Below are positions 11,301 to 22,945 of a DNA stretch of 64,000 bases, one piece after another. Below the pieces are notes generated by a model, which did no database searches, was not told the DNA's origin, and saw only the letters and a list, made by a program, of their open reading frames with translations. Origin of the DNA: Ornithodoros turicata (lineage: Eukaryota; Arthropoda; Arachnida; Ixodida; Argasidae); NCBI RefSeq assembly GCF_037126465.1, contig NC_088210.1:27801511-27865510 (forward strand), given 5' to 3'. The position numbers were made by a program, and so were the translations under genes. How positions within the stretch are numbered: the first letter of the stretch is position 1; each line of letters starts with the position of its first letter.

Positions 11301-14300
11301 CAGAGCAACATGAGGGGAATGCCGACAATGGCGTACAGGATGGTCACTATCTTCCCCTGAGGGGTCTTGGGGGCTATGTTTCCGTATCCTGCATGAAAAC
11401 ACGACAACACTAACGGTCAGTATATGTAGAAGGGGCACCGTAACTCTAGAAGTATTTTTTTTTAAATAGAAACATCACTTTTTCCCAGTTTTAACTAATG
11501 ACAATGTACTCTACGCCTAAAGGCCCACCTTAAGATGGCTCAGGCAAGCTTCTGTGACGATGCATTAATTACGTTTCGTTAATTACCTTTTTAACTATCA
11601 ACGATAGAAGATTGACCCAATGAGAACATCGGATCCCTTGGGGTGACTGGTAACGTTATCGTTTACATAACAACAATTGAGGCAATTATAGCGCGAGGAA
11701 AGGGCCTGGAAATAAGGTGCTCTGGTGGTCATTTTTCGGCGCTCAAGTCGCAGCGCTCCCGTTTTCATTTTCCTGTGTATGCTGTATTAATTAGCGAAAG
11801 CTAATTAATGCATCGACACAGAATCTTGCCTGTGCCCCCTTAAGGTGGGCATTTAAGCGTAGAGTACATCGCCATTGTTTAAAATTGGGAAAAAGTGTTT
11901 TTTCTATTTTTAATAATTACTTCTAGAGTTACGGTGGACACCCTGAATACCCGTGGCACTGTGCTGTTCCCGATTTCATATCTGCATGCGGGCAAGGCAA
12001 TGAAAAGATTTTTTGGCGTGCTACAAAGCAATGGAATAGAGTAATTCAGTATCCACTTGGACAAAACACCGAGCATAAAAGCATATCTAGTTACTCCAGA
12101 ATACTCTAAATACAACTCCCAACTGTACTCGTCCTCTCCAGAAAGCACATATTATGAGGAAGGATATGCGGGTAGAAACCTGCGAAGATATCATTTAAAT
12201 CAGACGTCGTAGATTTCAGAAAATGCGCTTGCAGAGCATCCAGTCACTACTTCGCTTTTAAATGTGTCACCTTCTAGGCACTCTGCACGGCAGTTGTATT
12301 TAATTTCTCTCTATCTCTCTTTTCTTTTTTTTTTTTTTTCTCAATGGAACAGCGCAGTTTCATGATAAGGTTTCGAGTCTGCACCTAACGAGCTCTCCAA
12401 AAAGACAACGGTTCCTCTCCAACGAGCAACGCCGAGCGACGAGGATCGTGACTCCAGTATTTTAAGCCAGATCGCTCCACATCGCAACCCGTCTACCTTG
12501 GCCAGAAAATACTTTCTCTCCCATCGCATTGTTTCCCTGGCGAGAGCACCTCGGGCCGGTTGCCATCGACGCCGAGCGTGTCTCTCTCTTTTGGGCTGTT
12601 CCACTCCGAATGAGCTAAGACATAAACAAGCAGGCGCGGAACCGGGAGCCCCAAACAAAAGACCGACTCAAGACGATCTGTGACGTCACCGAAACACAAA
12701 CCGTTCGCCAGAAGGACGAGGAAGTATATCAGGGATAGAACAGCGTCGCCGATGCTAAATTTACGCGACCGCAACAGCTGCTTGGGGTTCAAAACCCCTG
12801 CAGCACAGGCTCACTTGAGACTGCACAGGACTTCCACGCATCACTGACGGTATATAGCTTCTTCGTACATGCCGTGTGGGATACGGCACGGAGAACTTCC
12901 GGAGAAAGTGGCAGAGTCAAGGTGGTCGGGACACCGGCACGCTGTGTACATCGAACACGTATCTCTCCGCCAATGAGTTGTACACGTTTGCAGGTGTGGC
13001 TCATAACATTTATGCGCCCATTGTACCGCACACCAGTGCGTTGAAGGAAAAAGAATTATTTTTCTACGTGTCGAACTTGGCGAGATACGAGTCTTGAGGA
13101 CTTTTCCGCGTCCTGGCTCTGACGCACCAGAGTCTCGGTCATTCCTATTGGTTCACGTGCGCACGTGACTTCTCCCGCGAACGCCTCACCTGCGGAAGTG
13201 GCCGCCGCGATGTCGCAGACGGACGAGTGCCGGCATCCGCGGTGCCAATTTTCTAGGCGTCTATCGACCCCTTTGCTGTAGGACTCGGAAGGCAGGTTCC
13301 TACGATACAAACAACCGTATTTTGCCCGACATAACTCAGTGACATAACTCATAAGAAGTGTCTTTCAGAAGCACAATCACCACCACGTCTCATCCAAGTG
13401 TGTCCAATCGGCTGAACATGACGTGTCGAAGAAGTAGCATCCAGATGACCAAGATGCCCAACAGGAGTACGTGAAGTTAGAGATGACATTACACTCAATG
13501 TCACGTCCTCCAATAAGCTGGACTATCAAAATTCCACGTTATGACACGATACCGATCAGATCCAAAGTGAAGCCACGGCTATATATAATGCCACACTAGC
13601 CTAGCCTGGGAAACGATTTAAAAGTAATGAAAGAAGGTGGGTGTGCTGACCACCTAAGATATTGCGGGTTCTCATTGTGGAATAGAACAATAAATAGCAG
13701 TACTGTGAACAAATAAATCACGTTCACCGCAATATTGCGTAGTGTATGCACAGATTCTCCAACCGGTAGCAAAACGTGGTGTTACATCGAAGGTAAATTT
13801 GGTATCCCGAATCGATGAAACTTTTCTTTTCTTTTTTCGAAGAGATTCCCTCAGCTGTAGGTTGAAGACAGCAAATTGCTCTGAGGCGCCACTTTATCCT
13901 CCGCGAGCGGAGCTGAACTTACCGATTGTGGTTATGACGATGATTGAGTACAGTAACGCTCCCGAAAAAGACCACTGCAGTTGCGCGTCTTCCTTGCCAT
14001 CGTACCCTTCCTTCCTGACGGCCTGAACTACGGTGACTTCAAAGCCCCGCAATCTCAGAATGGCTTCGCGAGTCCAGTTCCTCTCTTCCAGCAACGTGGA
14101 CCGTGCTGTCACTTCCCACAGCGAGTCGGCGAGCTTAGATCTCCATCCCATAATTTCTTGACGCTTATTCCTTTCATTAGTAGCTTCTAAGAACTCGAAC
14201 AAGAAGGCACCCATGATGCAGTAGCCAACAACTAAACCGCACAATCCGAAGTGAGACATCAATGACGTCGTTCCAGTGCGACAATAGTGGCGGCACTTTG

Positions 14301-14328
14301 AACACTTTGATGTTGGTTCGCTACGCAT
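5334..14328 (-). CDS. Two-pore-domain (K2P) potassium channel, TWiK type
   Basis: Four exons, 14328-13923, 11388-11085, 8153-7724 and 5477-5334, join in phase to give 427 residues. Exon 1 holds TM1 (about residues 27-48), the extracellular cap and the first pore helix; the selectivity filter TTIGYGN is split by intron 1. Exon 2 holds TM2. Exon 3 holds the TM2-TM3 loop, TM3 and the second filter TTIGFGD. Exon 4 holds TM4 ([16 protein letters not shown]) and a short tail ending SDDDN. Such channels are plasma-membrane dimers passing background K+ current. The cytosolic TM2-TM3 loop is unusually long and has an Asp/Glu/Ser-rich run around residues 288-320. Start: the ATG at 14328 follows an in-frame TAA. 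The gene is head-to-head with RAD1. The exact subfamily is uncertain. Confidence 0.9.
6941..7547. mobile_element. TA-flanked MITE in channel intron 3
   Basis: The left end is CACTCTAAGAAAGAAAGG(A)GAAAAAT and the right end is the inverse, ATTTTTCTCCC...TTCTTAGAGTG. Each end is flanked by TA (6939-6940 and 7548-7549), as after a Tc1/mariner-type insertion. About 607 bp, AT-rich, no coding capacity. Confidence 0.75.
9518..10440. repeat. Dispersed foldback repeat, family A
   Basis: The left end has AACTACTGGACGAGTAATTAGCT and the right end has the inverse, with AGCTAATTAACCGTCC. The interior carries TTTCGAGCG, CACGTGACCCTCTCACGTG and TTTGCATAGCAAAATT. Related copies lie at 28.4-29.2 and 62.6-63.1 kb, with fragments at about 4.2 and 19.0-19.15 kb. 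It contains a (GGT)n run near 10003-10020. There is no protein-coding content. Boundaries are approximate. Confidence 0.65.
10553..11057. repeat. 31-bp minisatellite, about 15 units
   Basis: Tandem units of 31 bp contain CCAATATTGGGCCTTCA(T/C)TGCAAATATCGGT. I count about 14 clear units plus a degenerate start; one unit near 11020 has lost four bases. Each full unit holds the perfect palindrome CCAATATTGG. Because 31 is not a multiple of three and no unit has a stop, all three plus frames stay open, giving false ORFs. It sits in channel intron 2, ending about 28 bp from the exon 2 donor. Confidence 0.95.
11435..11938. mobile_element. Foldback element with about 140-bp inverted arms, channel intron 1
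   Basis: The left arm starts CACCGTAACTCTAGAAGT and contains CTTTTTCCCAGTTTTAA, ACTCTACGCCTAAA, GGCCCACCTTAAG and TGCATTAATTA. The right arm is the imperfect inverse, ending ACTTCTAGAGTTACGGTG. The centre contains an AT-rich spacer. I infer a non-autonomous transposon; target-site duplications are not clear. Confidence 0.75.
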
Positions 14329-14978
14329 CCTGATTTATGCTGGCCTTTGTATGTTAGTAGTACTTCAGACCTTGCGTCGCACTTCCATCTCATGGGTATA
14401 GGTTCAGACAGTACCTCGCTTCACAGCACTAACGCGATCCCATTCAAGCTGGCCTCAGAAGATCGGATTGGCAAAATTACACAACATCTCAGAAGCACGT
14501 CGAACTTGTCACGCCGCGAGTCTTGCAACAGATGCCGTCTCCGATCGCAGAGTCGTCTGCTAGCTCGTCTAGCATGCGGCGGTTTTGTTCCGGAATGCCA
14601 AGAGTGCGGTCCCCAAAATAAAACGGTCACGTCGTCCGCTCTCACATGTGGAGAGGCTCTGACTAGTAAATTCCCAGAGACGCATGTGTGTTCATATACA
14701 ATTTCTACGAAAATTAACAGTATTTGGGCGGCGTGGAAATGATAGAATGTATTTGTCCTTATCTAACGAAATCAAGTATGCGAGTCTGGCAACATTGGTT
14801 TGGTGTCTTAAAAAAAAGAAAAGAAAAAGACAGATCGCAAAACTAGCATGCTTGCGTGTGTTTATGTTGCTACGCGGTACTTTTAACTTTCGTAATAATA
14901 TTTTCGCGTTAGTCACGTAATTTTTCGGCACAAGATAGCTGTTAGCAAGCTTCCGCACAGCTCATCAACGTGCACAAG
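14329..14978. promoter_or_regulatory. Shared divergent promoter region, K2P channel / RAD1
   Basis: The 650 bp lie between the ATG of the minus-strand channel and that of plus-strand RAD1. Both 5' UTRs and promoters should lie here unless remote 5' exons exist. I see no clear TATA box. The role is inferred from position only. Confidence 0.4.
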
Positions 14979-16463
14979 ATGAGAGAAGTCTCGCCAGAGC
15001 CAGAATGCGACAATTACGCTTTCGTAGCGAAACTCGACAACGTCAAGAAATTGTCACAGCTGCTGAAAGCGATCCATGTTAGAGATGTATGTGTCCCATG
15101 TTGTCGATCAGTGCAAGAGCATGCAATGCTTCTCAGCATACCATTTATCCTTTCAACAGCTTGCAACGGTTGATATCAACGAGATAGGAATGAGGGTCAT
15201 CGTAGAAGAAGCGAAATGTGTCCAGGCAATCGCTTTCGTGCAACGAGAGCTATTCGACGATTTCATCGTGAAGGATGAACGTGTGGTGTTCGATATTAAT
15301 TTGAAGGTGTTATTGGTAAGCACCACACAGCAAAATATAACCTCCACTGTGCACCATTCAGTGAGCAAAATGCCCTAATGCTCCTCCCCTTTACATTTAG
15401 GACTGTCTGACCATGTTCGGTTCAAGTGGTACAGCTGCTGCAATGAGAATGTGCTACAGCGGAGAAGGCAGCCCATTAGTTCTATTGTGAGACATTTGAT
15501 GTACTACATTGATTAATACGTATACACCCACAATGCATGTCCGACCCATCACACTAAAGCCATTTGCCGACTTGCACACTTTTTAGTGAAAACACAGGTG
15601 CATAAGAATTAAATGGTTACGCGTTTGCCATTACAGCCTGGAAGAGGCAGGTGTCCTCACAGACTGTGAAATTCGAACTCTGGAAGCAAGTGATGTCATG
15701 GACTTCAACTTATCGAAGGATAATGTCATCAACGTTATCATCTTCCGTTCGGAGAGCTTAAAAGAAGTTTGGTCGGAGCTAGATACGTCAAGCGAAACCG
15801 TTGAGATCTTGATGTCACCGGACGAGCCGTACTTCCGCCTGACCACGCGCGGTACTGCCGGCACTGTACAGGTTAGAGAGTTATTAAAACATGTAACATC
15901 ATTCATTGATTGATTTTATGAACATAAGTTGCGAACATTGTTTCGTTGTTGGACTTTCAGTTACCTCGGAGGAACTTCAGAAGAACTCTGAATCAGTCGA
16001 ATGTACATTTTCAGTATTATATTTTCATAGATTGAATACACGAGGACATCGGATATGATCGACAGCTTCGACTGCAAGAAGCTGCTAAAAACAGCGTATG
16101 TAGCTTGCCTGTATTGAAGTTTTTGGATCCAGCTATTCCACTCACTTATGTATGCCACCCATTGTTCTAGGTATAAACTCATGCTGCTGAAACACTCATT
16201 CAAGGCAATGAACTTGTCATCTCGGGTTGCCCTCCGTACAGACTGTGATGGTCTACTTGGGTTGCAGTTCCTCATAAAGACAGACGAAGGAGTGTCAACT
16301 TTTGTGGAATTCTATGTGAGTCACAACTTGCTATTCTGTCGCAAGGAATACTAGACCCTACATGTTAGGTCCTTTTGTATGCAAGCATTGTATGACAGTA
16401 GCTGATACAATATGACGTCTCTTTTTGTTGCAGTGCACTCCGGACGAAGCACTAGAGGACTAA
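14979..16463 (+). CDS. RAD1: Checkpoint clamp subunit RAD1 (9-1-1 complex)
   Basis: Seven exons, 14979-15086, 15160-15315, 15401-15486, 15637-15871, 16031-16095, 16171-16315 and 16434-16463, join in phase to give 274 residues; the family is about 280. RAD1 forms the PCNA-like RAD9-RAD1-HUS1 ring loaded at damaged DNA to activate ATR signalling in the nucleus. Diagnostic segments: FVAKLDNVKKLSQLLKAIH, VEEAKCVQAIAF, DCLTMFGSS, VLFLEEAG (spanning an exon junction), MSPDEPYFRLTTRGTAG, IDSFDC and the acidic end CTPDEALED. The start is the first ATG; an upstream in-frame GTG is not used in eukaryotes. Divergent from the channel gene and followed by C11orf54 on the same strand 0.8 kb later. Confidence 0.95.
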
Positions 16464-17241
16464 CTGTGACGCTCTTCCTGTAAAATGACTATTTTATGTA
16501 CATATATGCTTATAGAGTTCTGTGTTGTTCCTTTGTAAATATGAATGCAGATTCTCATTGCAAGTTTGTTTTTTGTGTCCTTCCTGCGCACAAGAGGGAA
16601 GTGAAAGCATCAGTGGTATTAAAATAATTTGAGAGAAAATATTGGAACAAATTATGTCAACTGTTTCGTTAGGGCAATTCCGTATATTCCAACATTCTAC
16701 AACAATTGCCAGCTTGTGGTGGTGCTGCTGCGCCGTCGGGCCATTGGCGTCGCAAAATAGATTCGAGGGAGAGGAATGCCTGTCGGCAACATTTGCACAA
16801 GTGCAGACAAGTTGTAGCAGCAAGAGGCACTTGACAAGACCAGTCTGTAGCAGCCGTGTCAACCGCGACTGTGATTACGGATGATGAACTTAGAAGCAAA
16901 ACAAAACCAGTAAAACGAGACGGTTCTGATGGACGTGTGCAAAATGCAGGCCGTGCGCATAAGCCGGCGACTGCCGGCGATAAAGTGATAAACGATTTTA
17001 CGATATCCATACATTTTTATAGTACGATAGTTCTCTACGAGACCCTTCATTTCTCAAGTGTTGCTCCACAAGGCAATCTTGTCTGTTCGGAATAGAGCTT
17101 ATTATTGTGAAACGGACGTGAATTGTCTCATGCGAGACACTTCGAATCATTATTAGGTTTCACTACGCGGACCTTCGTCTCTTCTTTCTGCTTCCCCACT
17201 TACACCGAGTCTGTTCCTGTTCATAAAAAGGAGACGGAGCG

Positions 17242-19593
17242 ATGGCAAGTCTCGATGTGAAGAAGCACACACTTTACACGCCCAGCTTAGAAGAAGTGGC
17301 AAAAGGTAAACCACTTTGCATTATATGCTGTTTCTAGGAGGGTAGTGTTTGTTTGTAAATGGGACGGGTTAAGTGCATGTGGGTGCGGTTCGCAGATATC
17401 TCTTTCCTGTGTTGTCGCTTGGCAGCGTGTATGTTTTCCTTGTCGCTCCCCTTATTATTGTGTTTACGAACTTTAAAGAAAGAATAAATGCAGATGGCAC
17501 GTCTCTAAAGTAGCTACTACTCACACTTGTGTCTCTCACACACGTAATCTCTCCTACTCTCTGCCTATCTCCCACGGTGTTACTTTTGGTCAAAAAGAAA
17601 GAAAATCAATCAAACAAACAAACAAAGACATGTGCTACTACACCAATATAAAAAAAAATTTCGCGTGGGGTAGCCAGATTTCTGTGAATCTATCCCTCCC
17701 ATTATGTGACAGTGTTCCTTTTATCATGCACAAAATATTGTAAGTGCAGATGACCACCACTTTTTATCACGTCTTATCGTTCGCAGTGCTCAACGATGGG
17801 CTGAAGGGCTATTTCAAGAAAGTGGATGTAGCAGTGACTGACTGTCCTGATCTGCGGCGAAAGCCTTTCATGCTGGCGTCAGAAGGTATATCCACGTTAA
17901 CTGTAACGCAACTGTTTCTTCATTTGAGAAGCATAGCTCAAGAAAGTAGTCATCTGCCACAACCCACGTCATAAATTGTTTGCTCCTCTATTTATGTATT
18001 TTCATGTATTAATATATTATAGGTATATGTGGGAGGCCCAGACTGTCAGATGTTGGTGGCGTTCCATACCTTATACCAATGGCCAGAACTGAAAAAGTAT
18101 GTTGCCTACTATGTGTTGCTCGAATTCCATTTTACAGTAAAGCACTTAACATAGCTTTTTCCCCCCTGTAGATATACAGCATTAACGATGTGATGAAGTG
18201 CGTTGAATTGCCCGATGGCTTTGTGATAGGAGCCGGGGCTGGTCCACATCACATTGTTGGCGTCAATTGTGAGGTACACATGCCCGACCCTGCACATTAC
18301 TGTACATTGTGCGGAACATTGTGCTCCATTATTTCAGATGATGCACAATATGAAGTGTGGCCCTAATGCAGTTAGCAATACTCATTACGCAAAAATAGAG
18401 GTAAGTTCCAGAAATGTATGTAGATGTCACCAAGATAACATTTCTTTTTTTTCTTTTCTTTTTTTTTTTCTAGGATGAGAAGTGTGCACTCGGAACTCTG
18501 CCGCCCGAAAAATGTGAATTTTGTCTCATGGCTAACTTACTGGTTTCGGAAGGAAAACCAGGAAAAGTGAGTACCGTTAAACTATGACGGGGAAAATATT
18601 TATTTCATGTGCTGCTGGAGTTATGTGCAATGATACTTTTTTTGCAGGTACTTAGGGTTAGTGCCAAGCACCGTATCGGTGAAGACAATTTTGTGAATTC
18701 CATGCGGAAAATTTTGAACAAGAAGTATGGGGCTAACCCAGTCGGCCTTGGCGGCGTTTTCGTCATACAACAGGGGAAAGCAAAGCTGCATGTTATGGTG
18801 AGAAACTGCAGTTTCAAGTATTATGGGATAATCGTGCGCCATTTTTTTGCAGCCTCACTTTTCCGAGACACCGTTGGTGACCAATGATGATGTCAACAAA
18901 TGGCTGAAGTTCTTCAACATGAGCGCTCCGCTAGTTTGCCTGAGTACATTCCTGTCCCATGATCCGGTAAGAATGATTCCGGTGACAAAAGTGGGATTTG
19001 TCTGCCTACGAGAGTCATATCTCGTTCCACTAACCCAGGACTTATTAATTAGATGCTTTCAGGGGAATGCAGAATAGACGAGTTCAAAAAAATCCCAGAG
19101 TGCTTAGCGCCGCTTTGAATTGTGGGAGTTTACTAATTTAATGCGAAAGAAACGGGTGGGAGCGATGCTGCTCCAAGAATTGAGCTAGGCTTAGCGAGCC
19201 TAATAGTTGCTGGCTAATATTTGCAACATAAAAAAAAAGATTAGGAAAGAAAATAGCAAGAGGAGAAACAAAAACACCCAAAGGCAGACTTATTGTCCGA
19301 TTTTTAGCCCCCCCCCCCCTCCCCGAGTCTGAGAAAGGCATTTAACCAGGAAAAGTCGCTCCCTAATTATACTGTGTGCACCCCCTATCACTCATGTAAC
19401 ATCATTGAACATGTTCCAGGGATGGGACCTGCGTATTGAACACACCCACTGCTTCAGCGACCATGGAGAAGGTGGGCATTACCACTACGATGTGACACCG
19501 ACGGAAGTGGAGTACCTGGGATACTTCAACATCGCGGAGTTTATGTACCGTATTGATGCACCAACTGTTACGCACAGTATTGGAAGGGACTAA
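17242..19593 (+). CDS. C11orf54: Ester hydrolase C11orf54 homolog (DUF1907)
   Basis: Nine exons, 17242-17305, 17787-17885, 18023-18096, 18172-18273, 18338-18400, 18474-18566, 18648-18797, 18853-18966 and 19420-19593, join in phase to give 310 residues; the human protein has 315. The family is a zinc-binding ester hydrolase of the nucleus and cytosol. Seen: TDCPDLRRKPF, GICGRPRLSDVGGVPYL, VIGAGAGP, NPVGLGGVF, and a C-terminal zinc motif EHTH...GEGGHYHYD with His261, His263 and His273 as the likely ligands, then the conserved ending THSIGRD. The last intron carries a copy of a dispersed repeat. The 5' UTR begins after about 17200, and the gene is in tandem with RAD1. Confidence 0.95.
19037..19148 (+). 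repeat. Fragment of dispersed repeat shared with 9.55-9.69 kb
   Basis: TTAATTAGATGCTTTCAGG, AATAGACGAGTTCA, AGAGTGCTTAG(C/T)GCCGCTTTGAA and GTGGGAGTTTACTAATT occur in the same order here and at 9562-9690. It lies in the last intron of the C11orf54 homolog. Confidence 0.7.
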
Positions 19594-21769
19594 ATATTGT
19601 TAATAATATTTTTCATGACTCGTTAGCATATCCATGCATATTTTTATACGTATTAAATACATGTTGCAATACCAGTTGTAAAAGCGTGTTACTGGGTAAT
19701 TTGAAGTCTACATAATTAAGTGCACATTATGTGCTCCTTTGAACCCTGTGTGCATCCTGTGTCGTACCTCGTAAGGCGGTGTTCGTTTCCCTCCGCAGTT
19801 GACACACATTGCAGAGCAGATGAGCTTCGAAGCAATATTTATGTGTTCCCTTTTGATCCCTATAAACCATCTATAGGGTGGGAGAAGATTTCCGGACACA
19901 CATCGAAACAGTGCTAAGAATTCTGCATAATAAAAATCACATAGCAAACTGGAACAGTACTATAATTCTGTCAAAAGTTCTACCTCCATGCTCTACCGTC
20001 AATATGATAGGTGTTACAAGCTGCAGATGATCCGTTTCCCTCTCCGTTTCATGTTGGTCGAGTGCGTGCGCGGGTCTGTATGTCTTACGGAAACACTCCG
20101 GGCGCGTTAAGTAGCGGCTCCAGAGCGCCCGGGCCGCAATCCTTTTTACTAAACGGACGGTGTCACTCCTTTTCCGGAGCGTTGCGCTTTAGCACTCTCA
20201 CGCTCCATCTTGGAGGTCGGAGCGCGTAAGTGCTGCTCTGCTCCGTGCCGCTACAGAGGAACGGGGGGAGGCCGGAAAACCAGTGAGCGCTCTTGGAAAC
20301 TTCGCCTGGGCGCATATCGCGCTCGTGCAAAGCTCGTGACTCTGAATATAGAAGCACTGGAGTACGAGGGGACTGAGTACAGCAGCGCGTTGGGTCCGTC
20401 GGATATAGCCGCTACTCGACTGCGTTATGGTTGAGCCCACTTCGACGTGATATCTGTTCAGCTGAATGTACAATTGGAGCCTCATTGCGTATAATGACGG
20501 ACAACAAAGAAATAATTATGTGAAAAATAAGTATAGTAGCATACGCAATGGGCCGAAATCGCAAAAGGCGAGGACAAAAGAACGAAGCCGACGACAGTGT
20601 CGTCTGCTAAGGGGACCGCAGGCGACGTTGCAAATTTTCTACGTACTGCTTCATTGTGCTCGGGTTGTAATGGTATATGCTGTTGTTTACTGAGCATAAA
20701 AAATACAAAGGCAACGTAATTTACAGTATCAGTTTATTTTATCTTGTACATCATGCAGTTTCGGTTTTGGACGTAGCGCTCCAACACCCGACGCAGCATG
20801 GGATGGAGAGGGAAAAAGCACTGGGAAAGCTATGATGTGACGTCACGTGCAAGCCATGTATACCTGCGACGGCGGTATAGGCCATTCAAAATGTATGGGC
20901 TCGGATTTTGTGCAGCTTGTAACACCTACTGTGTTGACGGTAGAACATCGAGGAGCTCATATAAATCCTTTGACAGAACTAACAGCACTGTGCCACTTTA
21001 CATCGTGATTATTATTATGTACAGTTTTCAACAACTTTTTGAAATGTGTCCGGATATCTATCATCATCGGCCGTATTCGTGCCTTCTGCGACTAACGCAT
21101 TTGTCAAGGCAGACTAGTTTCGAATCTGCATTTTGTTCCCCCCCCCCCCCCCTTATTGACGCACAAGCTTGTGGGTGAATCAAACGGCATTTGAAGGTGA
21201 ATGAGGCTGAATGTGTACTAACTGTATATTGCACGTTTGTGAAATTGCGCGCACGGTACACTAAAGCGTGAGGATCGTGTGAAAAAAAAAAAAAAGGATT
21301 TCGGACGTATGCACAACTATGATTATGCATCACATTATTGACCTCAATAATAAATACACAGACTCCCGAAAGATAGAAAGGCGCAGTGATTTATCCAGAC
21401 CCCCTAACACTCCCCAAATGTTCAGTGACACCCCTCCTTTTCACCAGTGTACCCCATACAGGGGGTGCCCTTGCGTTTTCAGCTTTAGACACATGTTGGT
21501 AATGATATGCTAAGCTGTAATAATGGAACTATAATAATGCCCCCCCCCCCTCAAAAAAAAAAAAAATCCAACACCCCTCCGTGCTTGGGATTGGAAAGGC
21601 GTCTACATGAGCATGCCCACTTTTGCACTTTTTTTTCTGCAACTTATTTCTGTCCGTTTGTACCACGTGAACAACAATCATCTCGCGGCAAATGCACGAC
21701 CCGTCGCGCGACAGCGGTGGTTTGACGAAACCACGTTTGGGTCGGGGTCGTTCTTCGGCCGGAGCTTCC
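19594..21769. other. Intergenic spacer without a recognisable gene
   Basis: No exon is supported. A GC-rich block near 20040-20290 with repeated GGAGCG/CGCTCC words may be a regulatory region or a degenerate repeat. There is a run of about 13 C near 21139-21152 and another near 21541. Confidence 0.4.
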
Positions 21770-21889
21770 ATGTGGGCGTTCGTGCTCCTGTGGGGCGCCG
21801 CCATCGCCACGGAGCTTCAACAGCAAGCCTCCGGCAAAGGGGCGGCCGACGTACTTATACCAGGCACGTACACGTTTATCTTCCAATAG
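21770..21889 (+). CDS. Candidate signal-peptide exon for the membrane protein
   Basis: An ATG at 21770 begins MWAFVLLWGAAIATELQQQ, a short hydrophobic stretch ending in small residues, typical of a secretory signal peptide. It lies 0.3 kb before exon 22192-22622, which lacks its own convincing start and encodes an extracellular-type region. The frame stops at 21889. GT donors at 21866 or so and about 21880 do not give the phase needed by the 22192 acceptor, so a missing small exon or a different acceptor is required. Linkage is inference. Confidence 0.3.
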   Translation: MWAFVLLWGAAIATELQQQASGKGAADVLIPGTYTFIFQ

Positions 21890-22191
21890 CCCCAATAAAC
21901 AATCAGTCCATCGTCTCACACTCAATTTGGCAATTCATCAGCAATCGGCCATGAGCAGTTCATTGTTACTTGGTCCTTGCGATTCCATATGCTTGAAGCA
22001 CAATGTCCTGAAGGTACAAGAGCAAAGCTCATGCGAATCATCCGTGCGTTGAGCATGGACAAAAGACTAATAGAAGTGCATCAATAGAGGACGATTCTTC
22101 TTCGATATCGAGCTTATCGAATATTATACATCGAAATATATACTCGCGCTGATTGATAAATAAGTAAATATAAGGCTTCTCATGCACACAG

Positions 22192-22945
22192 ACGTGGGGA
22201 GTGCCTTGTTGGAGGCTGGCGCTGATAATGCAATCTACGTGGCACGCCCCTACAACGATCCCGGTCCTCTGCGCCAGGCGCCGAGAATCGACGACTCCGT
22301 CCTGGTCAGTCAACCGGACAACAAGCTTCAATGGCGGCACCGCCTCGTCATTCAACAACAAGCACTTCCATCTCTCAAAGTGGTTGGCCCAGTCGTTGAA
22401 GAGCAGACCAACAAGAGCCATGGCACCATCTACAATAACGTCACACGAAGTGCGCCAAACGCTCCCGGTGGCATACCAGCAGCACCCAAGGGTCGTCCAG
22501 GAAAGATAGTGCGCATGAGCCCAAGTCAGCTCTTCAACGACTCTGGGGAGTACAGGGTGTCCAGAAGAGACAGAGTGCGCAAGGCAGCCGGCTTTGAGAT
22601 CGCCTACGACTATTATTTCAAGGTGAGAGCCTGACCATGAACCGACCATTCGCCGATCTCTCACGAGAGCCACGCTTTGTTTTCCAGCCCGACGAACAGC
22701 ATACGCCCAACTTCAAGAGCATGACAAAGAAATCAATGCCTCTAATACTCGCTACGTCATTTCTTATCATCCTTATCATTTGTATCGCCGTTTGCATCAG
22801 TGGTATCTGCTGGGAACGAACACGCCGTCTCGTTGCTCCTTCTGCGCCCCCGGAGACACCAACGGTGACTGAAATGTCACACAGGAACGCAGCCGGCGAC
22901 TCCAACGATTCCAACGCTTACGCAAACGACAAGTACATGATATAA
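22192..22945 (+). CDS. Unidentified type I membrane protein, two 3' exons
   Basis: I do not recognise this gene. Exons 22192-22622 and 22688-22945 join in phase 0 and end at TAA. The first encodes about 143 residues of extracellular type, with N-glycosylation sequons NKS, NVT and NDS, and LFNDSGEYRV, which resembles an Ig-domain F strand without its cysteine. The second encodes one strong transmembrane helix, LILATSFLIILIICIAVCIS, then a basic stop-transfer CWERTRR and a 45-residue cytosolic tail ending NDKYMI. A signal peptide may come from the upstream candidate exon at 21770. The reverse strand of the first exon is also open for 211 codons, but splice signals and the membrane anchor favour the plus strand. 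Confidence 0.6.

Noticed and set aside
10544..11413. Long plus-strand open frame encoding repeated [19 protein letters not shown] peptides
   Set aside because: It is produced by the stop-free 31-bp minisatellite, is open in all three frames, and runs into the antisense of channel exon 2.
12493..12792. 99-codon minus-strand frame inside channel intron 1
   Set aside because: No conserved motif, no matching splice phase with the channel exons, and not needed for a complete channel.
14970..14981. GTG start upstream of the RAD1 ATG, and the same for STOML2 at 56151
   Set aside because: GTG initiation is not expected in a nuclear animal gene; the next in-frame ATG gives the family-like N-terminus.
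22038..22673. 211-codon minus-strand frame
   Set aside because: It is antisense to a plus-strand exon with correct splice signals and a membrane anchor; it has no domain of its own.
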